A stretch of DNA of 64,000 nt, from NCBI RefSeq assembly GCF_021397715.1, contig NZ_CP090208.1, positions 186,001-250,000 of the forward strand, given 5' to 3'. The notes under the pieces are model-generated. The model saw only the letters and a list, made by a program, of their open reading frames with translations, was not told the DNA's origin and did no database searches. A program made the position numbers and the translations under genes. Positions 35,721-44,661 of the stretch are shown piece after piece; the first letter of the stretch is position 1, and every line of letters starts with the position of its first letter. Source of the stretch: Pantoea agglomerans. GTDB lineage: Bacteria > Pseudomonadota > Gammaproteobacteria > Enterobacterales > Enterobacteriaceae.

Positions 35721-36941
35721 TTACTGGTTGCTGGCCTGCATCGCTTCGATCTGCATGGTGATCTGCTTCACGGCATTATCCAGCGCCGCTTTCGGCTCCT
35801 GCTTGCCGGAAACGCTCAGCTCCAGCGCCGCATTAGCCGGACCCCAGACTTCCTGCATCTCTGGTACGCCTGGCATGGCCGACGCGCGCGTGGCCTGCAC
35901 CGCCACCGCGTTAGCTTTCTCATCATCTTTGATGATCGGATCGTTCATCAGCGCCGTGACCGGTGGGATTTCCTGCGTTTTCTGATAACGCTCTTTGACG
36001 TACTGCGGCTGGTTAATAAAGGTGATGAATTTCTGCGCCAGCGCCTGATCTTTACTCCAGGTTGAGACCACATACCCTTTCACGCCGAGGAACGAGCTCA
36101 TCGGTTTGCCGTTGGGCAGCAGCGGCAGCGGAGCGACACCATAGTTAATCCCGGCCGCCTGATAAGGCTGAAACGCCCACGGACCATTAATCACCGCGGC
36201 CGCTTTTTTCTCGGTAAACAGCGAGTCGATGGCGTTCAGCCCGTTGTCGCCCATGATGCCGCCCGGCAACAGCCCTTCGCTGAAGAAGCGCTTCAGATAG
36301 CTGACCGCGTCGACGCTGCCCGCAGTGTTCAGCCCGACATCCTGGGTATTGAGCGTCCCATCACTATTTTTGCCAAAGATATAGGCGCCCATCGGAGCCA
36401 TTACGCCCCAGCTGTAGTAGATCTGATCAAACTTCGCCAGCAGGCCATACTGCTTCGCCGCGCGTTGCTTTTGCGAGAAGGCGCGATATTCATCCAGGGT
36501 TTTCAGCGGTGATGGCAGCAGATCTTTGTTGTAAATCAGCACCAGCGTCTCAACCGCTTTCGGCGCGCCGTAGACCACCTTGTTCTGCGTAAAGGCTGCC
36601 ATCGCTGACGGTGTGTAGGCGCTCTGTTCCGCCGCATCCATTTTCAGCGGGGCCAGCAGGCCCTGTACCACGGCGCTGCCCAGCTGATCGTTCGGAATGA
36701 CCAGCACATCCGGGCCGATGCCCGCCGGACCATCCAGACGCAGCTTCTCAATCTGCTGGGCAAACGGCATCTCCTGCACTTTTACCTCAACGTCGTACTG
36801 CTTTTGAAAATCGGCGATCGCGGTTTTGATTCCGTCCGATTTCTTAATATCTTCCCAGATGGTCAATTGCTGAGCGGCCCAGGCGGATTGATTAAGCATC
36901 AATGCTGAAAGGAGTAGCGTAACGCTGATTTTAATTTTCAT
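35721..36941 (-). CDS. ganE: Extracellular solute-binding protein, MalE type (GanE-like)
   Basis: The start MKIKISVTLLLSALM (GAGGA upstream) gives 406 residues. A Sec signal ends near QSAWA, then a family 1 binding fold begins QQLTIWEDIKKSDGIKTA. MalE-like landmarks include GPDVLVIPNDQLG and YGAPKAVETLVLIYNKDLL. It would bind galacto-oligosaccharides in the periplasm. It is the first gene of the ganEFGAB operon, transcribed away from ganK. Confidence 0.9.
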   Translation of the reverse strand: MKIKISVTLLLSALMLNQSAWAAQQLTIWEDIKKSDGIKTAIADFQKQYDVEVKVQEMPFAQQIEKLRLDGPAGIGPDVLVIPNDQLGSAVVQGLLAPLKMDAAEQSAYTPSAMAAFTQNKVVYGAPKAVETLVLIYNKDLLPSPLKTLDEYRAFSQKQRAAKQYGLLAKFDQIYYSWGVMAPMGAYIFGKNSDGTLNTQDVGLNTAGSVDAVSYLKRFFSEGLLPGGIMGDNGLNAIDSLFTEKKAAAVINGPWAFQPYQAAGINYGVAPLPLLPNGKPMSSFLGVKGYVVSTWSKDQALAQKFITFINQPQYVKERYQKTQEIPPVTALMNDPIIKDDEKANAVAVQATRASAMPGVPEMQEVWGPANAALELSVSGKQEPKAALDNAVKQITMQIEAMQASNQ

Positions 36942-37264
36942 TTCTGTCCTCATGTGAAGGTATGACATTTTTAGCTGTCATTCGCTGAAATCTTTTTGCT
37001 AACGCCTGCAGAGTCCTGACTAAACGGGCAGGTTGATTCTGGATAACGTATCGCACAGGGGGCCTACGCTACGCGGAACGCTGACGCCGCTCCAGCCTGT
37101 TAGCACCAATGTGTGATCGGTATTACAGAAATCAAAAACAGCGGTAGGGCGCGCTTCGGTGCAACGTTATAGTCAACTCAGGCACCATCAGGGCTGACGT
37201 GAAAATTAACCATCTGTTATACGTCGTACATTTAAGCAGCCATATCCCTGCCATGAGGATCAGC
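36942..37264. promoter_or_regulatory. ganE/ganK divergent promoter region
   Basis: This 323-base gap must hold both promoters. Besides the CRP-like site listed separately, ATGACA (36962-36967) and TGTCAT (36976-36981) form an inverted repeat close to ganE that could be a regulator site. No small gene is evident. Confidence 0.5.
37112..37127. promoter_or_regulatory. CRP-like site between ganE and ganK
   Basis: TGTGA-TCGGTA-TTACA matches the CRP consensus TGTGA-N6-TCACA with one mismatch and lies between the divergent genes, fitting catabolite control of galactan use. Confidence 0.6.
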
Positions 37265-38383
37265 ATGTCCAGCATCAGATTAAGAAACGTCACCAAACGC
37301 TTTGGTAAAACAGAAACGCTGAAAAACATCACGCTCGATATCGAGACCGGTGAATTTGCTGTCTTCGTTGGCCCGTCCGGCTGCGGTAAGTCCACGCTGT
37401 TACGGCTGATTGCCGGGCTGGAGGAGATCAGTGACGGTGAGATTTTGATTGGCGATGAGGTGATGAATGACATCGCGCCCTCACATCGCGGTGTGGCGAT
37501 GGTGTTTCAGTCCTATGCGCTCTATCCGCATATGACCGTGGCGGAGAATATCGGCTACGGCCTGAAAGTTAACCGTTTGCCGAAAGCGCAGATTGAGCAT
37601 CAGGTGGAGATGGTGGCGAAAACGCTGCAGCTGGCGCATCTGCTGGATCGTAAACCAAAGCAGCTTTCCGGCGGTCAGCGTCAGCGTGTGGCAATTGGTC
37701 GCGCGATTGTGCGGAATCCGCGGGTATTTATGTTCGATGAACCCTTATCGAACCTTGATGCCGAACTGCGTGTCGATATGCGCCTGCACATAGCAAAGCT
37801 GCACCAGGAGCTGAAAACCACCATGGTTTATGTGACGCACGATCAGACCGAAGCGATGACGCTGGCCGATAAGATTGTGGTGATGAACTACGGCAAGGTG
37901 GAACAGGTCGGGTCGCCGATGGCGCTCTATTACAATCCGATCAACCGTTTTGTCGCTGGCTTTATCGGATCACCGAAAATGAATTTTCTGCCGGCACGCG
38001 TAGAGCAGTGCGGGCCCGGCGGCCTGATCGCGGTAGTCAACGACGGCGAGCACCGGCTGCAACTCCCCTCACCCTTGCGCCAGCTGCAGCCAGGCGATGA
38101 GATCACGCTGGGGATCAGACCAGAACAGTTGCAGATTAACGGCGACGGGCCGCTTAACCTGAATTTTCATTGCGAAGTGGTGGAGCGACTCGGTAACAAT
38201 ACCTATCTGTTTGGTCAGAGCCACGGCTACGACGGCTTCAAAATGCTGCTGCCGGGCGATGTCCATTTTCGTCCCTACCAGACACTGCGACCCACCTTCC
38301 ATCCGCATCACTGCATGGTGTTTGATGCCCAGGGCGAGCGCATCAGCGCGGATATCGCGATGCCGCAGGTTCGCGCCGCCTGA
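37265..38383 (+). CDS. ganK: ABC transporter ATP-binding protein, MalK/MsmX type (GanK-like)
   Basis: The start [15 protein letters not shown] follows GAGGA and gives 372 residues. Walker A is GPSGCGKST, the signature is [14 protein letters not shown], and Walker B is [14 protein letters not shown]-terminal TOBE-type regulatory domain follows from about residue 240, as in MalK, so regulation by EIIA-Glc is possible. It energises GanFG. An in-frame ATG 66 bases upstream has no better ribosome binding site. Confidence 0.9.
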   Translation: MSSIRLRNVTKRFGKTETLKNITLDIETGEFAVFVGPSGCGKSTLLRLIAGLEEISDGEILIGDEVMNDIAPSHRGVAMVFQSYALYPHMTVAENIGYGLKVNRLPKAQIEHQVEMVAKTLQLAHLLDRKPKQLSGGQRQRVAIGRAIVRNPRVFMFDEPLSNLDAELRVDMRLHIAKLHQELKTTMVYVTHDQTEAMTLADKIVVMNYGKVEQVGSPMALYYNPINRFVAGFIGSPKMNFLPARVEQCGPGGLIAVVNDGEHRLQLPSPLRQLQPGDEITLGIRPEQLQINGDGPLNLNFHCEVVERLGNNTYLFGQSHGYDGFKMLLPGDVHFRPYQTLRPTFHPHHCMVFDAQGERISADIAMPQVRAA

Positions 38384-38657
38384 TTACTGTCAACAAGCCC
38401 GGTGATGGCGATCGCCGGGCGTGCTGTTACGCTTTTGATGCGCGCTAATGGTCTTACGGATTGTTGCCGTGACACCGCGATCAATCGCTTCCTCAGGCCA
38501 GGCTGTCCCTTTCACCCCAACCTGATTTCAGAAGCGGCTCATTCCCTGAAGCGGTTGATTTTTATCTGCCAGTCATCCGTTTACCGTTCAGTATCTGATT
38601 CAGGTTCAAGGCAGAAGTCGTGACCTCATCATCCCGTTTCGCCCGGCCTGTTGGCGG

Positions 38658-39152
38658 TTAATCCAGCAGCGGCTTGCGGTTGTCTTTCGGCGGCTCTGGC
38701 TTGAGTCTTTCAACGGGAATATTGCACATGCTCTCTGCAATCATGCCGAAAAGAGAATCTTTCGGGAACGTTTTCCACTGCCCCGGCTCCGCTCCGACGT
38801 GAACAAGAATGCCTTCCGCAAAGGGTTTTGAAAACATTGACCGGTTCAAAACAGCACGCTGGTTTTGCTCGCAGTTAATCACATTAATGGCCCGGGAACT
38901 GGCAACGTAAACGGGCGGATCTTTTATAATCAGTCTCTGTTTCACGTAGTTGTTGATGAAATAAAACTGACGCAGGTGAGGGTTCCCCTGATAGGTGGAA
39001 ATTACCCTGAAATCGGCATAGGAAATTAAGTCGTCATCAGCAAGAACTTTTATCAGACCTGCCGGAGCTTTTACCGGCGTTTGCGGCGGTGGCTTGCTGG
39101 TTTCCGCACAGCCGGTCAGAAGAAGTAATGCCATCCATGTCAGTTTTTTCAT
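38658..39152 (-). CDS. Lipoprotein with surface-adhesin protein E-like domain
   Basis: The 164-residue protein has a lipobox LLTGC (signal MKKLTWMALLLLTG) followed by a Pro-rich linker. The rest resembles small surface-adhesin E-like proteins (Haemophilus protein E type): FYFINNYVKQRLIIK, VYVASSRAINVINCEQNQ and a second Cys in ESMCNIPVE for a disulfide. Its start overlaps the stop of the preceding gene in an ATGA, so the two are coupled. Its role, perhaps in the outer membrane or cell surface, is inferred from family resemblance only. Confidence 0.6.
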   Translation of the reverse strand: MKKLTWMALLLLTGCAETSKPPPQTPVKAPAGLIKVLADDDLISYADFRVISTYQGNPHLRQFYFINNYVKQRLIIKDPPVYVASSRAINVINCEQNQRAVLNRSMFSKPFAEGILVHVGAEPGQWKTFPKDSLFGMIAESMCNIPVERLKPEPPKDNRKPLLD

Positions 39153-39772
39153 TTTGCCGCCTCAGCAGTTAAGTCAGGTCGTAACGTTACGAGCATCTCA
39201 GGCGTGACATTTCCCTGAACGGAACAGAGTAATAATGTGCCTTGTTTGCCTTTGCTGAGTAATAACAGTTTCTCGGTGCTTTCTTTTGCCGGAGCAATGT
39301 CAGAGACCGCTTGCGCGTTTATTTCCCATCCACTGTCTGGGTTTGCTTTAATCATCGCCTGAGAGACATATTCATCTCCGGCCCTGGTCCAGCTCAAATG
39401 ATCGAGTCTGGAAAGGACCTCTTGTGGTGATTCTTTGAAAACCAGTCCCCAGAAATAGTATTTACCGTAGTTGATGGCATCGAAGTTATTGGTTTGCAGA
39501 TTATAACCGGTAATCGTCAGGTTTAATTCATGCAGAGGCTGGGTAAACCAGAGGGTGCCATTGCCGTCGACCGGCGCTTTGAACCAGGCCCGCTGTTGAT
39601 GGTCAACCGTTAGCGGTGCGACGCGGCTCAGAGTGGCCCGCTGATGATATATTTCGTTGAAAAAGGTTGAATCACAACGGGTCAGGCTTTGCGTCAGCGT
39701 ATTCGCGTAAGCAGGTAATGTCAGTCCTGTCATTCCCAGCAGGAGGCCAGTGGTATAGATATTTTTACGCAT
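39149..39772 (-). CDS. Exported protein of unknown function, coupled to the adhesin-like lipoprotein
   Basis: The 207-residue protein starts with a Sec signal (MRKNIYTTGLLLGMTGLTLPAYA). The mature part has two Cys (TRCDSTFF and LLLCSVQG) that could pair. I recognise no named domain. AGGGA precedes the ATG, and the stop overlaps the next ATG. The pair may form an envelope module. Confidence 0.7.
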   Translation of the reverse strand: MRKNIYTTGLLLGMTGLTLPAYANTLTQSLTRCDSTFFNEIYHQRATLSRVAPLTVDHQQRAWFKAPVDGNGTLWFTQPLHELNLTITGYNLQTNNFDAINYGKYYFWGLVFKESPQEVLSRLDHLSWTRAGDEYVSQAMIKANPDSGWEINAQAVSDIAPAKESTEKLLLLSKGKQGTLLLCSVQGNVTPEMLVTLRPDLTAEAAK

Positions 39773-40042
39773 CTCATATCCCTATATAAAAAACGCTTTT
39801 TTTATCGGCGCAGCGCAATGGAACTTTATGTTTTTTCTTTCACTGTCGGACGGGTGCATGATTGATTCAGCCTGTGCCTGGCATGGTCGAAGCACCCTTG
39901 AGGTTACCCGAATCAACGCTGTCGTTTCCGGCGACCAGATACCCCCTGTTCATGAACAGCGTTAGCTCAGGATTATAAGAACACGAAGCTCAGTGACGCT
40001 ATGTTTACTGTTATCAACGGAAAAATTAACTGAGAAAAGATC

Positions 40043-40777
40043 ATGGATGCGTTCAGCCAGCAGCGTTTCGGGGTTCGTCTTGAGTGGGGCCTGTCTGCCG
40101 TGGAGGGCTTAGCCAGCGAAGCAGACTGCATCGTTATTATCGACGTTATCTCATTTTCGACCTGCGTCAGCCTGGCGGTCGATAAGGGTGCGCGCATTTA
40201 TCCCTGGCCGTGGAAAGACGATTCCGCACGTCAATATGCGATGAAAATCGGAGCACAGGCAGCCAGCCCGGACCGTCGATTCAGCGGTGAAGGTTATAGC
40301 CTGTCGCCGGCTTCGATTCAAAACATTCGCGAAGGTGAAAGCCTGGTACTGCCGTCGCCTAACGGCTCCGCGATTTCGTTCAGGGCGCGGGAGACCGGTA
40401 AGCCGGTTTTCACCGGCTGCTTACGGAACATGACCGCCACAGCAAATGCCTGCCGCCGTTTTGACCGTATACTGATCATCCCCTGTGGTGAGCGATGGCC
40501 TGACGGTAGTCTTCGTCCCGCGGTTGAAGATTACACCGCAGCAGGCGGCATTATCGCCGCAATGGGACGCCAGGATTATTCACCCGAAGCACAGGCGGCG
40601 GTGGCTGTCTGGCAATATTACCAGGCACAAAATCTGCAGCCTCTTGGTGAATGTGCCTCAGCGCTTGAACTCCAGCAGCGTGGATTTGATGCAGACACCG
40701 TGCTCTGCCTACAGGTTGATACGGCTAAACAAGCGTGCCGGCTGAAGGGGGAGTTTTATGCGTCAGCGGTGACCTGA
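40043..40777 (+). CDS. ComB family 2-phosphosulfolactate phosphatase-like protein
   Basis: The 244-residue protein fits the ComB family (EADCIVIIDVISFSTCVSLA; LPSPNGSAISF; PCGERWPDGSLRPAVEDYTAAG). ComB removes phosphate from 2-phosphosulfolactate in archaeal coenzyme M synthesis; in enterobacteria no coenzyme M pathway is known, so the true substrate is probably different. It stands alone between two minus-strand genes. Confidence 0.78.
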   Translation: MDAFSQQRFGVRLEWGLSAVEGLASEADCIVIIDVISFSTCVSLAVDKGARIYPWPWKDDSARQYAMKIGAQAASPDRRFSGEGYSLSPASIQNIREGESLVLPSPNGSAISFRARETGKPVFTGCLRNMTATANACRRFDRILIIPCGERWPDGSLRPAVEDYTAAGGIIAAMGRQDYSPEAQAAVAVWQYYQAQNLQPLGECASALELQQRGFDADTVLCLQVDTAKQACRLKGEFYASAVT

Positions 40778-40856
40778 CTGACCCGCTCAGCGGGAAACGT
40801 AATCTTCTTTTTCTTTCAGGTGCTTTGCCTGCCGCTGCGGGGGATTGAGGTATAAG

Positions 40857-41594
40857 TCACACACAGACATGATGGCTGGTAAGCCGGTTGTTGACATAGC
40901 GATGAATCATTAACGCAGGCGGTTCAGCGACCGGGGGAATGTTTTTTGTTCCGAACCATACAGGATTAGCCGGGCAGACGGAGCCACAGATATAAGCCGG
41001 AATACCGGCAAAAGTACCTGCTACTGGCCGATGTACATGCCCGGTAGCAATCGCCAGCAGCCTGGCCGGTGCGTTTTTAATCAGCGTTTCCAGCGGGCCC
41101 GTTCCTCTGCACATCGATTCATCCAGGGTCGGGATGCCAGATTCAAAGACGTGGTGATGCATAAAGAGCAGCACTGGCGAGTCCCCTCTATTGTTGAGTT
41201 GTTTATTCAGCCATTCGAGATGCCCGGAAACGCTGCCATAATCCTGGTGATCAACTGTCGAATCCAGACCTGGTAGTTTCAACCCGCCAATATCACGACT
41301 AAAGTGCAGAGCCTGTGGCGACGCATCAGAAGCCCCCTGTGACTCACCCCATGTCATTCGCATTAAATGGCGAGCGTCGGAATTTCCCGGCAGAACTAAT
41401 GAAGGATAATCCTGCTGTTCCAGTTGTTCAGCGATCTCTCTATAGCCTTCGCGCCACTCGCCGTCTGTCAGGTCACCGGTAAGCACGACTATGTCCGGAT
41501 GCAGATTCGCAAGCCACCTCAGCACCTGTTCGAATCGCTGAAGATGATCGTTTTCAGATGAGGCATGAATATCCGAAATCTGAGCTATCAGCAT
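40857..41594 (-). CDS. Metallophosphoesterase (class III cyclic nucleotide phosphodiesterase-like)
   Basis: The start MLIAQISDIHAS lies 5 bases after GGAGG and gives 245 residues. Metal-binding motifs are DIH (DISH-type block), VLTGDLTDGEW, PGNSDAR, LFMHHHVF and ATGHVHRP. The third is normally GNH(D/E); here Ser replaces the His that stabilises the transition state, so activity may be altered. Icc/CpdA cAMP phosphodiesterases are the nearest well-known type. The substrate is not certain. Confidence 0.8.
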   Translation of the reverse strand: MLIAQISDIHASSENDHLQRFEQVLRWLANLHPDIVVLTGDLTDGEWREGYREIAEQLEQQDYPSLVLPGNSDARHLMRMTWGESQGASDASPQALHFSRDIGGLKLPGLDSTVDHQDYGSVSGHLEWLNKQLNNRGDSPVLLFMHHHVFESGIPTLDESMCRGTGPLETLIKNAPARLLAIATGHVHRPVAGTFAGIPAYICGSVCPANPVWFGTKNIPPVAEPPALMIHRYVNNRLTSHHVCV

Positions 41595-41698
41595 AGCGTC
41601 CTCCACGTTTTCGATGGGGTGTTAACGGCGGAGCTTAACACAGTCAAAAGCTATCATCCGGCATCCGGGCTTTGCCGACGATGGCTTTCTAACGTTAT

Positions 41699-41764
41699 TC
41701 AGTTAAATTCAGTGGTTCCAATACCAAATGCACCGATCGCCAGCGCCCAGAGAGCAAATGGCAT
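41699..41764 (-). pseudogene. 5' scrap of an MFS transporter gene
   Basis: The 21-codon frame reads MPFALWALAIGAFGIGTTEF, the stereotyped start of DHA1-type drug:proton antiporters, then stops after one further residue. The rest of the transporter is absent. It lies downstream of a LysR gene on the same strand. Nothing else was found in 41595-41917. Confidence 0.55.
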
Positions 41765-41917
41765 AACGCCTGGCCTGTCAGTCAATTTCACGTTTAAGCT
41801 GTACTGACTGCCGTTAGTGGTCCGGTTACAGCCAGCAGACGTTGCGGGACGGACAGAATGTCAATTTGCTCAACGTTGATAAACAGCTCTGAAATCGCCT
41901 CAGCGTTGATAAAAACG

Positions 41918-42847
41918 CTACCTTAAATTGCCAAAAACCCCTTCACCCGCCTTTTTGAGCAGTTCGTCGACGATAATGCGGACTTTCGGAATCAGATGCC
42001 GGGTGCGGGGCCACACCACATTCAGCTCTACCGGCACCGGCATATGGTCGGCCATCACCGCCACCAGGCTACCTGCATCGATATGGCTGTTCACCATTGA
42101 TTCCGGAAACTGTGCAATCCCTGCACCGGCAAGACAGGCCAGCAGCATGGCATCACCATCGCTGATCTGATGCGCCGTGCCTGAGATAAATTTCACCTCC
42201 CGCTCACCCGCTGGGCGCAGTCGCCAGGCCAGTGGCGCGCCCCGCCGAAAGCCCATGATGCAGCCATGCTTTTTCAGTGATTCGATGTCGCCAGGCGCGC
42301 CATGCTGCCTGAGATACTCAGGAGAGGCGCACAGGATAAGACGCTGACGGCTCAGACGACGGGCGATCAGCTCATCGGTGCTTTGCAACTCACCAAGCCG
42401 CAGTACCAGATCAACGCCCTCCTCAACCGGATCGATCAGCCGATCATTAAAGGTCAGCGCCAGCCGCAGCGCCGGGTAACGGCTAATCAGATCCAGCAGC
42501 ACCGGCATCATCAGATTGCGGCCAAAAGAGGCCGGCATATCGATACGCACCGTGCCTGCCGGATTGTCCTGACGTCGGCTGAGGCTGTTTTCCGCCGAGT
42601 CCAGAATCTCCAGCGCCGACAGGCAGCTTGCCAGATAAGCCTCACCGTCGCTGGTCAGGCTCAGTTTGCGGGTAGACCGGTGAAACAGACGTGTTCCCAG
42701 CCGCTCTTCGAGCCTTGCCACGCTCTTACCCACCGCGGATTTGGTAATGCCCAACTGTTCGGCAGCTTCGGTAAAACTGCTCGATTTTGCCGTAATGACA
42801 AAGTGAGTAATGCCTCGCAGAGAATCTGCGGTAAAGGAGGTAGACAT
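41918..42847 (-). CDS. LysR family transcriptional regulator
   Basis: The 309-residue protein has the LysR helix-turn-helix (KSSSFTEAAEQLGITKSAVGKSVARLEERLG) and an effector domain typical of the CrgA/DsdC-like group (DMPASFGRNLMMPVL; GVDLVLRLGEL). It is divergent from an FMN reductase-VOC operon 124 bases away and probably regulates it; an MFS gene once lay downstream but only a scrap remains. Confidence 0.87.
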   Translation of the reverse strand: MSTSFTADSLRGITHFVITAKSSSFTEAAEQLGITKSAVGKSVARLEERLGTRLFHRSTRKLSLTSDGEAYLASCLSALEILDSAENSLSRRQDNPAGTVRIDMPASFGRNLMMPVLLDLISRYPALRLALTFNDRLIDPVEEGVDLVLRLGELQSTDELIARRLSRQRLILCASPEYLRQHGAPGDIESLKKHGCIMGFRRGAPLAWRLRPAGEREVKFISGTAHQISDGDAMLLACLAGAGIAQFPESMVNSHIDAGSLVAVMADHMPVPVELNVVWPRTRHLIPKVRIIVDELLKKAGEGVFGNLR

Positions 42848-42971
42848 AAAGTTGACTCAGTGGCGACTTACAAGCGGTTTATCGATGTTTAATTCTATAC
42901 CAGGCTTATCTCCCTCGGAAAATAAACCCGGCACTGACCGGAGAAACTGTTCTGAACTAACTGGAGAGCCC

Positions 42972-43544
42972 ATGTCACAGGCCAAACCCCTTACTTTCGT
43001 CTCACTGCTGGGCAGCCTTCGTAAAGGCTCTTTTAACGCGGTAGTGGCCCGCAATCTCGCTTCGCTGGCCCCGGCCGGTGTGGAGATCACCCCGCTTGGC
43101 TCTGTCGGCGAGATTCCACACTATGACGCAGACCGGCAGGCCGACGGGTTTCCCGCCGCCGTCGTGGCAATGGGTCACGCAATCTCGGCAGCGGATGGGC
43201 TGATCATCGTCACACCGGAATATAACTACTCGGTGCCAGGCGCGCTTAAAAATGCGCTGGACTGGCTTTCACGCCTGCCCGACATCCCGGTAGCCGGTAA
43301 ACCGGTGGCGATCATCACCGCCTCTCCGGGCGCCATTGGCGGCGCGCGAGCCCAGTATCACCTGCGCCAGATTCTGGTGTTTCTTGACGGCAGAGTGCTG
43401 AACAAACCGGAAGTGATGGTCGGCCATGCCGCTTCCCGGCTTGATCCGCAGACCGGCCTGATCACCGATGAAAATACCCGCAATCTGATTGCGGCCCAGC
43501 TCAAAGCGCTGGCAGAGAAGGCAGCTAACCGGCACGCCCATTAA
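42972..43544 (+). CDS. NADPH-dependent FMN reductase
   Basis: The start MSQAKPLTFVSLLGSLRKGSFN follows GGAG and gives 190 residues with a flavodoxin-like fold. LLGSLRKGSFN binds the FMN phosphate, and TPEYNYSVPGALKNALDWLSR is the family signature (azoreductase/ChrR/YieF type). It reduces flavin, quinones or nitro/azo compounds with NAD(P)H. A VOC protein gene follows 26 bases later in an operon. Longer upstream frames lack support. Confidence 0.88.
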   Translation: MSQAKPLTFVSLLGSLRKGSFNAVVARNLASLAPAGVEITPLGSVGEIPHYDADRQADGFPAAVVAMGHAISAADGLIIVTPEYNYSVPGALKNALDWLSRLPDIPVAGKPVAIITASPGAIGGARAQYHLRQILVFLDGRVLNKPEVMVGHAASRLDPQTGLITDENTRNLIAAQLKALAEKAANRHAH

Positions 43545-43570
43545 CGATTAATCAACCTGGGAGAAAAACA

Positions 43571-44095
43571 ATGTCTGTTGAAACGATTCGCGGTATGGAC
43601 CATGTTGGCATCACCGTATCCGATATTGACGAGGCCACCCGTTTCTTTAAAGAAGCGTTTGGCGCAGAAGTGATCTACGACTCCGTTTCCCCGTCAGATG
43701 AGGATGTAAAAGGCGAAGAGACGGAAAGCATCCTGAACCTGTTTCCGGGAACCCGCATCACCACGGTCAGAATGATGACGCTAAAGCACGGGCCGGGGCT
43801 GGAGCTGTTTGAAATGAAAGGACCGGAGCAGCAGCAGCCGGTGCGTCCCAGCGACTACGGCTTACAGCATTTTGCCGTGTACGTTGATGACATCGACCAG
43901 GCCATCAGCCTGTTTGAGCGAGCCGGTGGAAAAATGTTTACCTCGCCTCAGCCACTGATGTTTCCGACCGAAACAGGAAAAAATAACTTCTTCTGTTATG
44001 GCCGCACGCCGTGGGGCAGCGTGATTGAGCTGATCTCATTGCCATCAAAATTACCGTATGAAGATCACACTGCTTTGCGCCGCTGGAAACCCTGA
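43571..44095 (+). CDS. VOC (glyoxalase/dioxygenase) superfamily protein
   Basis: The 174-residue protein has two beta-alpha-beta-beta-beta halves. Metal-ligand candidates are His in GMDHVGITV, His in LQHFAVYVDD and Glu in SVIELISLP. Substrate is unknown; lactoylglutathione lyase-like or ring-cleavage roles are possible. It is co-transcribed with an FMN reductase, which suggests a common small electrophile or quinone-related substrate. GAGA before the ATG serves as ribosome binding site. Confidence 0.82.
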   Translation: MSVETIRGMDHVGITVSDIDEATRFFKEAFGAEVIYDSVSPSDEDVKGEETESILNLFPGTRITTVRMMTLKHGPGLELFEMKGPEQQQPVRPSDYGLQHFAVYVDDIDQAISLFERAGGKMFTSPQPLMFPTETGKNNFFCYGRTPWGSVIELISLPSKLPYEDHTALRRWKP

Positions 44096-44097
44096 GT

Positions 44098-44131
44098 CTG
44101 TCGGGTGCGTCTGCCAGGGCGCACCCGACAG
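44098..44131 (+). terminator. Hairpin after the VOC gene
   Basis: A perfect 12-bp stem (CTGTCGGGTGCG / CGCACCCGACAG) with a 10-base loop begins 3 bases after the stop codon. No U-run follows. Confidence 0.5.
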
Positions 44132-44661
44132 CGCCCTTCCTCGCTGGCTGACTCCCTCCTACGCTGAACAGGCTTCACCCCCTTTACTGTTCCGCGCATC
44201 AGACATCTGAATCAACTTCGCTCCTGTGGCGATCTCTCTTCTGGTTCACCGCCGAATCAGCGTGATCCAGCCACCCCGGTCAGACGCACCAGTTCAGTCA
44301 GGTGTCGTTTTACAATGCACGCTTCAGCGAGCTGAGAGTTTTCTCTGACAACGATCGGCCCGGCGCTGGTGCGTACCGCATATCGCGTGATCCACATCCC
44401 AACATCGAAAAATCCTTCACCGGGAATATCAGCATTTTGTTTAGGTTGACTTAATGTTTACCGCTGTAAACTTATCTTCATTCAGGGTTCATCGGATGGT
44501 CACATTTTCAGCAATCGCCTGTTTTGGTTAATGATAAGCGTAACCGCAGTCGCAGGTTGCTTAGCGTCTGGGGCCGCAGCGTTTTAACTTTTATTAAACA
44601 TTGTTAATCAACGGGTGACTGGTTTTGACGGGTCAGATTACTCGGGTTATGGAATATCTTT
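44132..44661. other. Intergenic stretch upstream of eptA
   Basis: It holds the eptA promoter and PhoP box. On the minus strand 44257-44397 is a 46-codon frame (MWITRYAVRTSAGPIVVREN) without recognised family, possibly a gene remnant. Nothing else is supported. Confidence 0.45.
44444..44460 (+). promoter_or_regulatory. PhoP box of the eptA promoter
   Basis: GGTTGA-CTTAA-TGTTTA matches the PhoP direct repeat KGTTTA-N5-KGTTTA at 11 of 12 positions. A -10-like TATCTT (44473-44478) follows after 12 bases, the spacing usual at PhoP-activated promoters. The leader to the ATG would be about 175 bases. Confidence 0.65.

Noticed and set aside
44580..44612. A PmrA box in TTAA-rich sequence before eptA
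   Set aside because: The three TTAA motifs are spaced by 6 bases rather than the 7 needed for YTTAAK-N5-YTTAAK; the PhoP box fits much better.
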